A DNA stretch of 64,000 bases from Lumbricus rubellus (Eukaryota; Annelida; Clitellata; Crassiclitellata; Lumbricidae), in the NCBI GenBank assembly GCA_945859605.1, contig OX243826.1, forward strand, positions 2,082,282 through 2,146,281. The letters are read 5' to 3'. Positions 40,109-51,560 of the stretch are shown one piece after another. The position numbers were made by a program, and so were the translations under genes. How positions within the stretch are numbered: position 1 is the first letter of the stretch; the number at the start of each line of letters is the position of its first letter. Under the pieces are notes generated by a model that was given only the letters and a program-made list of their open reading frames with translations, searched no databases and was not told the origin of the DNA.

Positions 40109-43100
40109 ATGGATTGCGTCTACCTGTTGATGGTACTCGCGTCTTTCTGCATGATTCCGGGTGAGTAGGCTATCTATACGTCCTATTTTTTATGTACGTA
40201 TATATGTATGGCGCACTGGTTATAGCGCTCCTTGCTACTCAGAAGCTCTCCCGACTAGAGTGCGGACACTTAATCGGAGTTTCACGCCGAAGCGCTGAGC
40301 AATTGCGAGTGAAGGACTTGCCCAAGGTCCCTATGCGAGGCAGCTCAATTGGCAGTAGCTATATTTCGTGAAAATCACCGGTAAGCCCTAATTATTGTTC
40401 TAGGCTACCTATAATTTATTGTTGTTAGTGATTTGATCATCATGAGGAATACATTGCAAAATCATAAATTTCGCTTTTTGTCCACTTTCCAGAAACGACT
40501 TCTAATCTTGAACGAGAGAGTGAGTGCGGTTATTTAATCTTGACCCTCATTTAATTAAAAGCACTTTTATGTCATTTTTGCACACTTCACACTTCATAGC
40601 TTTGGATTTCAACATTTGCCAGTATACGCCCAGTACTGTTGTAATAAAAATCCGGACGCCCCTTTGACTTGACGCAGCACTCGTCAACAATCCATTGACT
40701 TTGAAAATTAAATTTTTTCCGATTTATTCCGATTTACAATACTTTTAATTTTAAAACTATAAAATAATGATAATATTTTACCAGGGCTGCATGCTTTTCG
40801 CTACAAATACCTCGGCTGCTACATTGACTCGGACAATGACGGACGCGACATCGTTGGAAAGGATTTCACTTTTTCCAGTATGACTCTGGAGCAGTGCATC
40901 AGCCAATGCCAACCAACTGGATACGCCTACGCTGGTCTCCAGTTTGCCAGTCGTTGCCTTTGTGGAAACTCCTACGGAAGAACGGGATACAGTCTGTGTA
41001 AGAGAAACCAGAAACCTCCTATCGATAACCATCAGCCATTCTATTCTATTCTATTGTTCTATTTTGTTTGTTCTATTTTGTTTGTTCTATTCTATTTGTT
41101 CTATTCTATTTGTTCTATTCTAATCTATCCTGTTCTGTTCTGTTCTAAGCCCAAATGCAGAGGACAGATTGGATCATTGGGCACTGCATACACAGGGCCT
41201 ACAAGCATACTCATGCAACTTAGGCGTATGCTTACATACGCGATGTCCGCCAATTATGTCTAATCCCTACTCGTAGCCTATTAAACATGCGAATTTTAAA
41301 CAATATGGCGGAAATAAGAAGTTTTAACCAATTTCCTTGTTATGCAAAAAAGGGAATTTCACAGTGGACATTATTTTGTGTTCAGTTTGCATATAATGTA
41401 TAATAGCAACACATTCAAACAATTATACCTTTTCCAGTTTTTACAAACAACTCCTTGTGTTAATGACGGCAACAATGCCTGTTTTTGTCTTTAGTTTGTA
41501 ACTGTACGTGTGGTGGAGTCTATTGCGGTGGATACCAGTCAAACGACGTCTTCTATGCCGTTGGTAGGTTTCCATTTCCATATTTCTGTAGCTTTAATAA
41601 ATTTTCAACTTAAGTTTTTCGCATTGTGTGTTATAAGCGGTGAACAAATCGATGATTTGAAAGTCAAGTATCAGAGAGGAAAGAATGACTGAAAAATTAA
41701 TGTGAAATTCAGTGTATATATTGTGTCTGCCTTCATAGATAATTCGCTTGCAAGTGAGAGAGCATTCGTCTACCATGCCATTCCTAAGTCCTTTGACGAC
41801 GCTCGAATGTCCTGCGTCTCTGCCAGCGGGGATCTGCCAGTCGTAGACTCAGACCAAGTCATCGCAAAAGTCATCAGCCTGCAGTCAGGCTCAAACGCAA
41901 GGTAATATGCCGACCACTTGACGTTTGTCGATGTTCGATAGATATTATTGGGAAGATATTCATTTTTTCATTTATTTATTTATTAATTTATCCATTTCTA
42001 TACCTCCACTTCAAGCTTTCTACTCAGAGGCGCTGCCGACTACAGCGCGGACGCTGTATCGGAGTTTCACCCCGAAGCGCCCAAGCAATTGCAAGTGAAG
42101 GACTTGCTCAAGGTCCCTACGCGGTGACTTGCGGTGGATTCGAACTTCGAACCTTCCGGCTTCAAGGCAACGACGCCACCACTACACCACCGCGGCCCAC
42201 AAATACATATTGGATGTATAATAGCTATACAAAAGTATACATGTATTGATCTGAGGATCCTGGATAACTGTTATAAACGACACGGACCTTCTAATCTTAG
42301 GGACACCTCTTTTGACTCAACGCAGCGCTCGTGAATAAGCTGGTGCCCCACGCTTGGCTTTCGAGTGGCGCTTTAGAAGCTGGGAGACTACGATTACAAA
42401 ATACATGTAGGTAAGTATAATAGCCTACTCGTGGATATTCATTGGTTAGATATTGGATGGGTATATGCATGCCTAATAGGCCTATCGGATCTCTTTCTCT
42501 TTCTACACTGGAAAATTCGCTTTCTTCTTCATCTTTTCTGTGTATAATTACAGCACGGCCATAAACAACATTTGGATCGGTCTGCACAGAAGACTGAAGA
42601 CCTACCCCTACGAATGGACCAACGAAAACGCCAAGCAGTACACAGACCAAACCACCGGTAGGTAGGCCTATTCATTCAAAATCTAAGACGGAAATTATTG
42701 TCGAGATAATAATTTATGTCAAGTGAACATACAAGAACGATTGCGAGAACAATATCCAATTAACAATTGGCGTGGTGAAGTGAAGACCATAAGCTCATGG
42801 GCGCCCGCACATAGGGGCAAGGGGGGGCACTTGCCCCCCCCTGGAAAATGGAAATTAATTTTTTTAACTACCACTTTTGGGTTTTTAACATATTTCTTCG
42901 CATTAAAGCACTAATGATACGAATGATACACACAGTGAAAGCCAGAAACCTATGTTTAGAAATCTCTGTAGATAAAAACATGCTCTTAATTTTCTTCCTT
43001 GCATAATCACCATCTTGTTAAAAGCTGGAACAGTGACCATTGGCTGTTAACCCTTCGGCAGGCGCCCTTGCAAATAGTATTTTTCTATCGCTTATGGCCT

Positions 43101-45225
43101 ACTTGATTGGAATCTCGCTGTCATGCAACCTTTCACAACTGCACAAAATTAAGTAGGCTATCAATAGAAGTAGCTAGAGGAACTCTTGCACCTTGAAAAC
43201 GTACACCTATTTTTTGTTCACTTATTCATTCATTCAATGGACTTAAAATATTACAGTGCCGCTTCAGGAACCCACATTTAACATCTACTTTTTAATTTTT
43301 TTCTTCGCACTAAAGAAATTATTCATATTAAAGCTGTTACACAAAATTAAACTGAAAACATTTGCATTAGGAAACCTCATTAAAAAATACTCGTACTCCT
43401 AATTTCCAGCTTTGCATTTTCAAGCTCTTGTTACTAAAACATTTACGGTAACTGTGACCATGGAAAGTTTTTTGCCCCCCCCCCTGAAAAAATTTCTGCG
43501 GGCGCCCATGCATAAGCTATACAAATCGCTGGGGAGAAACGTGTAGGCTACATAATAATTTTGCATTTAGTTAGCCTACAACTCCGCCACTGCAGCACTC
43601 ATAGGCGTGGGGGGGGGGGGGGGGGCGGCGGCAAAAGTTAAACTTTTGCACGAAAAATCTGACGACCTTTTTAGTCATCCCGTCGAAATCTTCCGAAAAT
43701 TCCCATTACTTTTGCCCAAAAATTCTGATGACCTTTTTAGTCATCCGGTCGAATTTTCTTCTTTTTTAGTCATCCGGTTGAAATGTGAAATTTTCAGAAA
43801 ATTCTCGCAAATTTTTATACATTTTAAAGTTTTTACTGGTCTACTTGCCCGAAAACAACCATGGAGACTGGCCCGAAGTTTGGACACCGTCTCCTACGCC
43901 TATGGCAGCACTGCTTGCTCTCTGCCTGCAGTGTCAGTCCCAACTTCCAAAGCCTGTATGAAGGAGAAGGGCGAAGGCGCTAATGATCTTTGCTATGGTT
44001 AAGCTGAAACTAGTGCTACTAACGAAATGATTAAACTCTGTACTGCAGATTACGCTGGTCTGTGGATAGCCAGCGACCCAGGACTGGACTGTGTGTCCGT
44101 CAACATTGCTCAGAAGAAACTGGAGTCGAAGGCATGCACGGAGACGTTTCCATTCATCTGCGACCAGCTACCACCAGTCACAAGTAAGTCTCACCGAATA
44201 TATCTGGTAGAGACCGTTTGCGAGTACTAACTGGTGATGGAGTATGGCCTAGTTTCTTAGTTTCTCGTTTTGGCTGGAGAAGATCATGAATTAGGACATG
44301 CCCGGCGTCATTGAGGATCGAAGCAAAGAGGGATTCATCTACCTTAGAACACAAGTAAAAAGCAGGAGTACTACATGTAGGTCTATTGTTTGCAAAACCC
44401 ATGTCGTAGGCCCTTTATGCATTTATGCGAGTTTTGTAAAGAGGTCATTCTCAAGTTTCAATTCAGTTGTATTTTACAAGAAAATGCATGGTTAATTAAT
44501 CGTTATCCATTAATGGATGAAGTAGGCCTGTGTTTCCGGTTGATATAGCGCCAGTTACAGAACCCGTCGAGGTGAACACGGACGCGGGAGTGGTGGTGAG
44601 CAACCCAAGCGCCGACAGCAACCGCCTGGCCCTCTACATCGTCATGCCCCTCTTCCTTCTCTGCTACGGCGGATCCTGCATCCTCTACTGCGCCTACAAG
44701 ATCTACCGCAACTGCTGCATGAAGAGACGCACTACCATGTACTTCGACCAGGGCCCCACCGACCTCACTAAGGTCCAGATGGGTATGCCTCCGATGGGCC
44801 CTCACATGCCCGGCCCAACTGGCGTCTACAAGCGCCCCCTCAGCGGGGGCATGAAGAAGTCGGCGGTGTTTCCCATGTCGATGGAGTCGATGGTCATGAA
44901 GGGAGGTCCGATGCCCAAGTACGAGCAATCCGCAGCGGGCGATGTCAAGAAGGATCTGGGTCTGATGCGCAAACCGGTCTGCATTCCAAAGTCGGCGGAT
45001 GGTAACATCCTCTCTCCGCCGCCCAGCTACTATGGAAACAACCCTATGATGGGGCGTCCTGCTGGCCCCGGAATGGCGGGCATTCAGCTGGTGCCCCCGA
45101 CCCCGATGCAGCCGGGGCAGGGGCTTGGTGCGCCGGCTGGTGATGCCTACAACATGTCGATCAGTGAGATCATGAAGAAGAAGATGATGGAGAAAGATAA
45201 GGCGAACAAGGAACACGCCAAGTAG
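40109..45225 (+). CDS. Type I membrane protein with WSC and C-type-lectin-like domains (8 exons)
   Basis: Exons, with matching phases and GT/AG introns: 40109-40160 (signal peptide MDCVYLLMVLASFCMIPG), 40785-40997 and 41495-41563 (WSC domain: FRYKYLGCYIDSDNDGRD, YAGLQFASRCLCGNSYG, CGGVYCGGYQSNDVFYA), 41739-41901, 42554-42657, 43932-43997 and 44049-44183 (CTLD: AFVYHAIPKSFDDARMSC, NIWIGLHRR, YEWTNENAKQYTD, DCVSVNIAQKKL, FPFICDQ), and 44549-45225 (transmembrane LALYIVMPLFLLCYGGSCIL and tail, TAG stop). Total 492 residues. WSC plus CTLD occur together in polycystin-1; here they form a small receptor-like protein. No EPN or WND calcium site is visible, so classical sugar binding is doubtful. The Gly/Pro/Met-rich cytoplasmic tail has a PPxY motif (SPPPSYYG). 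Exon 6 is the least certain. Confidence 0.85.
40199..40345 (-). repeat. SINE family A fragment in intron 1
   Basis: Body of family A ('cggagtttcacgccgaagcg', 'gacttgcccaaggtcc') without the tRNA-like head. Confidence 0.75.
41036..41147. repeat. (TTCTA)n microsatellite in intron 2
   Basis: Imperfect TTCTA/TTTGT repeats starting about 40 bp after the exon 2 donor. Confidence 0.9.
42000..42198 (-). repeat. SINE family A in intron 4
   Basis: Full-length minus-strand copy with tRNA-like head (complement of 'ggattcgaacttcgaacc' near 42,130) and the standard body. Confidence 0.82.
42796..43510. mobile_element. hAT-like MITE in intron 5
   Basis: 8-bp direct repeats CATAAGCT at 42,788-42,795 and 43,511-43,518. 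Inverted ends CATGGGCGCCCGCA (14 of 14), each followed further in by a G/C tract ('gggggggcacttgccccccc' on the left). No coding capacity. The 8-bp duplication and blunt short TIRs fit hAT. Confidence 0.82.
43600..43850. repeat. Degenerate hAT-MITE-type repeat before exon 6
   Basis: A 17-base G tract followed by three copies of 'gacctttttagtcatccggt', the same core motif as in the elements at 34,993, 45,526 and 49,514. Ends not identified. It lies about 80 bp left of the exon 6 acceptor. Confidence 0.6.
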
Positions 45226-45517
45226 ATGTACCCGACTACTTAGACACCTGTAAAACGATGAAATCAGGTAATATATAAGGTAATGAACACCGTAGTCGAT
45301 TAATTTCTTGTGCTCTCTCTTGCACGTAAAGCTGACATCTGATACCATAGACATAATTATATATTGTGTGTAAAATTATTCCGATATACAGTAGTCACAA
45401 TAAGCTGCAACATGCGAAAATAATTTCTATCAATATCAACGACCTTTCTTGTCGTAAGCTGTCATTACCCCATGGATCTAGCCAAAATTAGTCACCAATT
45501 AAATTCGTATTAGCAGC
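45226..45517. other. 3' region of the WSC/CTLD gene
   Basis: Expected 3' UTR of the upstream gene; no unequivocal AATAAA close to the stop was seen. Confidence 0.4.
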
Positions 45518-45525
45518 AATATCAA

Positions 45526-45718
45526 CAGTAGCGGCGGCAGGGAGGGGCTAAGCCCCCCAAAATAGGGGATCCATTTTTTCCTTATGTAAAAATGGCAAAT
45601 TTCGACGTTCAGCCCCCCCCCCCCCCCAAATGAAGCTGATGACTAAAAAGGTCGTCAAAAATGGAAATTTTTCCGGAAATTCAGCCCCCCCCAAACTCAA
45701 ATCCTGGCGCAGCCACTG
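45526..45718. mobile_element. hAT-like MITE, 193 bp
   Basis: 8-bp direct repeats AATATCAA at 45,518-45,525 and 45,719-45,726. Ends CAGTAGCGGCGGCAGG on the left, and complement CAGTGGCTGCGCCAGG on the right. Interior has 'gatgactaaaaaggtcgtca' between two G/C tracts, the single-unit form of the motif expanded in the element at 34,993. Confidence 0.82.
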
Positions 45719-45726
45719 AATATCAA

Positions 45727-47317
45727 TTGCAGACATTATATACTGAGGCATACTAGTCCATCCAGCGCAGATTCTCTTATATATGTTAAAAGCAACCGAC
45801 GAAAATCCTGCAGAAGAGGCGTGAATAATAATTTATAGGCCTAACTTTACCTCGTCAGCTACTTCAGTTTTGCCAAAGAATTCTGTAGCTATGGACAAGT
45901 AAAGACTCAAGTGCTTAGAAGTGATAGGCCCTAAAGAACGGACAAATAGCCTAATTGTATAGCAACTGAAAATAGACATAGGCCTAGCTGCTTGAAAGTG
46001 ATTCTGCAGTTAAAGTAAACAAAACTGCATAAATATTGTCAAAGAACACATGCACGAAACAACTCTTTTTAAAATTATGTACTCACTATGTGTATATAGC
46101 TGCATGTCTGATTGTATTAATATAGATCTCGAGTGTAGGCCTATAACTCGTATCAGCGGTTTATATAATTAGGCAACTAGTTTTACCAGAATTTGGCCGA
46201 GTTTATGTCAAGCGAGTTACTCTAATTAAAATATAGTTAAGTAATGAGCTGCGCTATAGGGGTTTAGGCAAAACCTTTCTTACAATGAGCCCTCCTTCCA
46301 ACTTTCCTACACATCCATTCTTTTTGAACTTCCAACTCCCCCTTCCCTCCATCTCCCTGGGACTTTCCCTCCTACTCACATCTCCTCCCACTACTTTAAT
46401 TCCCTCTCTTCCAGTCTCTCCTCTGCCCTGCCCGCTCGTTCCTTCTCTTCCTACCCACTCCTCCTCTGCTCTTCACTCCTATCTTTTCTCCACTCAGACA
46501 GATCCCCTTCTGACTTCCCCATCCGCTCCTCTTCGTCTCTCTTCCATCTTCAATTCTCCTCCTTCTGTCAAAATCTTACGTGCTGAACAATCTCAATGCT
46601 GACAGATAGATGTCTTCATTGTGTCCGTCCGTATACTTAGGATAATAAGGGTGCATGCAACCTAAGCCGTGCTGGTGGTGTCTTCTATGGGGTAGCATGG
46701 AAAGGTATGGATGATCGGGGAGGGAATACATTGGTCAACCACATTGTAGGGACAAATTTATGTCCTCGTTCAGCACAAAACAAGATGGTGTAGGCAATTA
46801 TAATTCAGACGAAACCAAGAAATAACTCCTTTGATAAGGAAAATACACTTAGTGTCCAGTTTCCGAGAAATCAAAACTCAAACTTCACAATCTCTAGCAC
46901 AGAAGGTCCGGTTCTCTATAAAACGCTCCAGAAAAATTCTTTTCCACTTCAAGCATGTTTGCACATCAAGAGTTTACCAGAAACCCACTGATTTTAAACC
47001 ATTCTGTAACTCAAACAGCATACCGGAATTTCAACTGACTAGTTTGAAGAACATACTCTGGTTTAATGAAACCACATTAACGTCAGTCTTGTATAATGTG
47101 ATTCATTAGGCTGCGAACTACTGTGAATCCTTTTCACAAAATACATAAACATGGTTTTCTTAACTATGAATTTTCATGTCACACCATAGTTATTGTATGA
47201 TCAATTTCCCCAAATGATTTGTTACATAAGACGCAAGTGTATTGCTTTATCTGAAGCATGAATTTTCGTATGCTTTTCACGAGTTTGTATTGTAGTAAAT
47301 TATTTCACACATTTCTG
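45727..47317. other. Intergenic region, no gene recognised
   Basis: A CT-rich stretch at 46,285-46,600 makes a Pro/Ser/Leu frame with no domain. 46,830-47,110 has an open frame of unknown value on the plus strand. The right part may be 3' UTR of the zinc-finger gene. Confidence 0.45.
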
Positions 47318-48372
47318 TCATTTGTGTGATTTCTCTCCACTGTGAAATCGCATATGCATTCTCAGCTGAACATGTTGAGCAAATGATTTATCACATAGCA
47401 GACACAAGAATGGCTTCTCTCCAGTATGAGTTCTTCTGTGCACTCTCAGACCACTATTCCAGGCAAATGATTTCTCACATAACTGGCACCTGTAAGGATG
47501 CACTCCAGCATGAATTCTTTTGTGCATTCTCAGACTTCCAAGATGAGCAAACGATTTCCCACATAACTGGCATTTGTATGGCTTTTCGTCAGTATGTGTT
47601 ATCACATGCGCTCTCAGACCACAAAGTTGAGCAAACGATTTCTCACATAACTGGCACTTGTATGGTTTCTCTCCAGAATGAATTCTCACATGCATTTTCA
47701 GACTAGAACAGCGAGCAAACGATTTCTCACATAACATACACGTGTATGGTTTCTCTCCAGAATGAATTCTCTTATGTGTTCTCAGATTAATCTGATGAGC
47801 AAACGAATTCTCGCATGAGTTACATTTGTATGGTTTCTCTCCAGTATGGATTCTCACATGGATGTTCAGATAATCCTGTTGAGCAAACGATTTCTCACAT
47901 AACTTGCACTGGTATGGTTTTTCTCTCCAGAATGAATTCTCTTATGTGTTCTCAGATTAATCTGCCGAGCAAACGATTGCTCGCATGAGTTACATTTGTA
48001 TGGTTCCTCTCCAGTATGGATTCTCACATGGATGTTCAGATAATCCTGTTGAGCAAACGATTTCTCACATAACTGGCATTTGTGTAGTTTTTCTCCAGTG
48101 TGAGTTGTCAAATGCCTTACCAGATTTCCGTTTTGAGCAAATGACTTATTGCATTCATGGCACTGGTGCAACTTTTCTCCTGTATGGATTCTCATGTGCA
48201 TCGTGAGATTTGAACCAACAGTAAAGGCTTTCTCACATGACTGACACTTGTAGAGTTTCTCTCCAGTATGAAATCTGGTATGAATTTTCAGACTCCAGTT
48301 TGTGGTAAACGATTTATGACAAAACTGGCATCTGAATGCTTTTTTATCTGGAGGCCAGCTATTAGTTTTCAT
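47318..48372 (-). pseudogene. C2H2 zinc-finger gene, twelve-finger array broken by a 2-nt insertion
   Basis: A Kruppel-type array, expected to bind DNA in the nucleus. The first frame (48,372-47,866) starts at an ATG with an in-frame stop upstream and encodes five fingers, joined by TGEK-type linkers (CQFCHKSFTTNWSLKIH onward). Near 47,917 the linker codons carry two extra A compared with all other linkers. The frame shifts, and a sixth finger and then six more (47,857-47,318, CNSCENSFAHQINLRTH to CLLCDKSFAQHVQLRMH) continue in the other frame to a stop. Fingers 4-5 and 6-7 are near-identical at DNA level, a recent pair duplication. It may be a true pseudogene, a sequencing error in an A5 run, or a gene whose product stops after five fingers. 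No KRAB or BTB exon seen. Confidence 0.85.
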
Positions 48373-49505
48373 GTCAATTTTTAGATTCCGACTTATACAG
48401 GACTACTAATATTATTAGTATCGGCAGAATCGTAATCATGCACTGTGTAGAGTATGGGTTTTATGCATAACTTAACGACCTTGATGAGGTTTCACAGAGC
48501 AAGTCCTTAGGATTGTAGATATTTGGTCACAGGTTCAGGCAAATCAATCCACAGTAATGTTCTCTGTAAATATAATATATGAGAGTCATATTTAGGCCTG
48601 AATGTGATGGTATAATATATTATTCTATATTTCCTTATTATGCCATTTGAAGGATGAAACTGAGAGAACAAGTGAGGATGAAATTCTCGTAAATAAAACA
48701 GAATTTTCTCAGTATTTATTTTTGTTACTAATACTCTGATACTCTGATATAAATTACTGCATCATAGGCTATGTCTTAATAATTAAATATTTCACTGACT
48801 CGATCACTTCATATTGTTTTATATTCACCGACAATCTAGCAAAACACAATGACGGAGTAATTTAAGTGTAGGCTACATTAATTAAGCAGAGCTGGGTCAT
48901 CATAAAACGGTTTGCAAAAGCAGCATCAAAAAGAAGCAATAATATTGGCTGCAACATTTTCAAATTGGTTTGATAATGTATTAAAATGCCAATAAATCAG
49001 GCGTCATAAAGTTTAAAAAACGAGACAATGCTCAGAAATACAACAATTGCAAATCTAGATGGACAAACTATAAGGGCGGAATACAATCTTTCCAATTCAT
49101 TAACGGCCGTATTACGGATGGACCAAAGTTTGGTAATTTCTTATATATACTTCGTAATTTTTTCTTCGTATTTCAGAACAACAACCTTAAATAATGACTT
49201 TGATAAACTGACGCGCCACAATACAAGTTTTTCGAATTATCAGGACTGTTATGTTCAAACTTACTTTTCAAAAATGCTATTTCCAGCTTATGAGCGGCGC
49301 CTTAAAACCCGATTTCATGCATTATTATGATGCATGCAAAGATATTAGGCCTAACTATAAAATAATGTCTTTGTTAACGACTTCTTAAGATAAAACTCTT
49401 ACTCAAACATTTAAGCGTGTAAAAACTCAATTTCAAACCAATATTTAGCAAACAGCGGACGGCGAAATAGAAATAAAAGCGCCAATAAAAAAGACCAAAA
49501 TGGTA
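48373..49505. other. Intergenic region, no gene recognised
   Basis: AT-rich. Upstream of the zinc-finger ATG on the minus strand; possible 5' exons could not be identified. Confidence 0.45.
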
Positions 49506-49513
49506 CCGGTAAT

Positions 49514-50011
49514 CAGTGTTGCCACTGAGGTTTCAGAAAAAAAACAAATTTCCTTGAAACAAAATCCAGAAAAACCCCGACCGTCGTCCGGCCGGAAAGT
49601 CAAGAAAATTTTATATTTTCGCCGGCAAAAAAGTTGATGACCTTTTTTTCAGTTTTTTTTTAGTCGTCCGGCCGAAAAAGAAAAGTCAAGAAAATTTTCT
49701 ATTTTCGCCGGCAAAAAAGTTGATGACCTTTTTTTCATTTTTTTTTAGTCGTCCGGCCGAAAAAGTCAAGAAAATTTTCTACTTTCGCCGGCAAAAAAGT
49801 TGATGACCTTTTTTTTAAGTCGTTTGGTCCAAAAAGTCAAGAAAAATGTAAAAATTTTCAACTCACCCAAATAAACCTAGATTTTTCCAAAAAAACCAGA
49901 AACCCAGACGAATACCCAAATAAACCTAGATTTTCCCCAAAAAAACCAGAAACCCAGACGAAGACGAAAAAACCCAGATCTAGTGGAAAAAACACAGCTG
50001 TGGCATCACTG
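49514..50011. mobile_element. hAT-like MITE with internal tandem repeats
   Basis: 8-bp direct repeats CCGGTAAT at 49,506-49,513 and 50,012-50,019. Inverted ends CAGTGTTGCCAC on the left, and complement CAGTGATGCCAC on the right. The interior has three or four copies of a roughly 65-70 bp unit with 'aaaaaagttgatgacctttt' and 'tttttagtcgtccggccgaa', then 'aataaacctagatttt' repeats. No transposase. Confidence 0.83.
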
Positions 50012-50019
50012 CCGGTAAT

Positions 50020-50440
50020 AGATTCTATTTGCAAGGATTCTATATCGGAGATAGGTTACTTTCGAACATATAGGCCTAATTGGGGTCATGATTTCATTCT
50101 CAACAATAGATGGCGCTCCACCTAAAATTCAGTTTTTAAAGCTAAGAATCATGTTTTGAATCTCCAAAAGACATTATTTATTTTGCAAACAATCATTCAT
50201 CAATCTGCTTTCATAGATGTAATTAATCGAATGTTTTTATTTTGTAAGCAAGATGTAAAATTTTTCGGAACTCCAAATATAGGCTAGCTCAAAAACGTGT
50301 AGCTAAGCTGCTGACCGTCACTCAACTGCTATAGTTTCTTGTACGAAAACGAAACGAGAAAGACTATAATAGCCAATAGGCCTAGTTCACGAAAACGAGA
50401 ACAGAAATGTAGAGCCCACAATTAGATATGCTCAACTAGA
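50020..50440. other. No gene recognised
   Basis: AT-rich spacer between the hAT-like MITE and a LINE fragment. Confidence 0.45.
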
Positions 50441-50459
50441 AGTAATTGCTACCCCCGCT

Positions 50460-50850
50460 CTTTCTTCCCTCCACTGGGCCGGACAGCACCGACCTGAAAT
50501 CTCCAGAATCGAAGTGTCCATGTTCTTGCCATCTAGTTGCACTCATTCCCAGCATCGCCATGCAGCTCCATGCGTATCATCTCTGTTTTAATCACCTCTA
50601 ACTTGCACATCTTCATGCTCCGTACATTCCATGTTCCCAGTTTCATTTGGAGTTTACAGCTCAGGTTGAACCGGTGTTGTCCGGCTGAATCATCTACCAC
50701 GCTTCCTTGCGGATTTGATGCAGTCGCTTCATGATGTCGGATACTAGCCACACCATCCTTCCTCTCTTTCCCAGTAGTTCTTAGATCGCTATCCGGCCTG
50801 GGTGTCCCATCTTCAGCGATTATCGTTTCTTCACAATTTGAGTCTTCCAT
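50460..50850 (-). pseudogene. Non-LTR retrotransposon fragment, start of AP-endonuclease domain
   Basis: Minus-strand frame 50,850-50,533 ends with LGTWNVRSMKMCKLEVIKTE and MIRM, the hallmark beginning of the endonuclease domain in RTE/craniofacial-development-protein-2-like LINE proteins. The frame then ends after a short out-of-frame stretch and the rest of the endonuclease and reverse transcriptase is missing. A 5' piece of a decayed LINE. Confidence 0.7.
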
Positions 50851-51219
50851 GTCGGCTTACTTGACAGATATGCAGCGGTGGCTTGCCAATGCCTTCGTCT
50901 GGTTTTGCCAGCCGTGCCCGCTCGTTCGCCTCCATAATGGCGCATGTACTAACAATAATATTCGCACCACGTGAAGGTTGACACGGATGACTTCAGCAAC
51001 ACAGGCCGATGCCGCACTTCCGTCCTAGAATATCGATCGGTCGGATCACCATCCTGTTTTACCTCCGTAGGCGTAAAGGTGATTGACTGAACCTTAGCGA
51101 ACTAACCCTGAATGACACACTGAATTGTGAAACCGCTGTTGATAACGGCACTATAATATGAACCTGTAAAACGTTGTAAAGGTGTGTAAAATGAACATGG
51201 TGTTAGGATTGTATTGTAT

Positions 51220-51385
51220 CTCGTAATCGTAAACTCGAAATTTCTAAAGCGCTATACTTGAAAGCCAAGCGCGGGTCACCAGCTTATTCACGAACGCATC
51301 TGACCATTTGTAAAGCGCTTCTTGCAGCAATTGAGAGGCTTTTCAGAAGCGCTCCCAGTGAAAGCTTACGACACCTTGTGGCAAC
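51220..51385. repeat. Dispersed SINE-like fragment
   Basis: 'cgaaatttctaaagcgct', 'gggtcaccagcttattcacg' and 'aatggtcagatgcgtt'-type text recur at 34,200-34,300 and, complemented, at 42,305-42,400. Probably the 3' body shared by the family B SINEs. Confidence 0.5.
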
Positions 51386-51560
51386 AGGAGTCGCTGGCGT
51401 GGACATTGCCTTACGAAGAACAACGCGAAAGAATTAGAAACAGAAAATTTCTGCATACATAGGCTAATATTTTTATGGGGCTATTTCATAACTCAGTTGA
51501 CTATCTTTACGGTACCCATTATAGCCATACAGTGGTCATAAATAGTAATGGCCTATATAA

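Noticed and set aside
44503..45354. 283-codon minus-strand frame rich in His and Arg
   Set aside because: Antisense shadow of the last exon of the WSC/CTLD gene, whose sense strand has a membrane span, phase-matched acceptor and natural stop.
46285..46602. Pro/Ser-rich 105-codon frame
   Set aside because: Arises from a CT-rich stretch with low-complexity composition; no domain or splice support.
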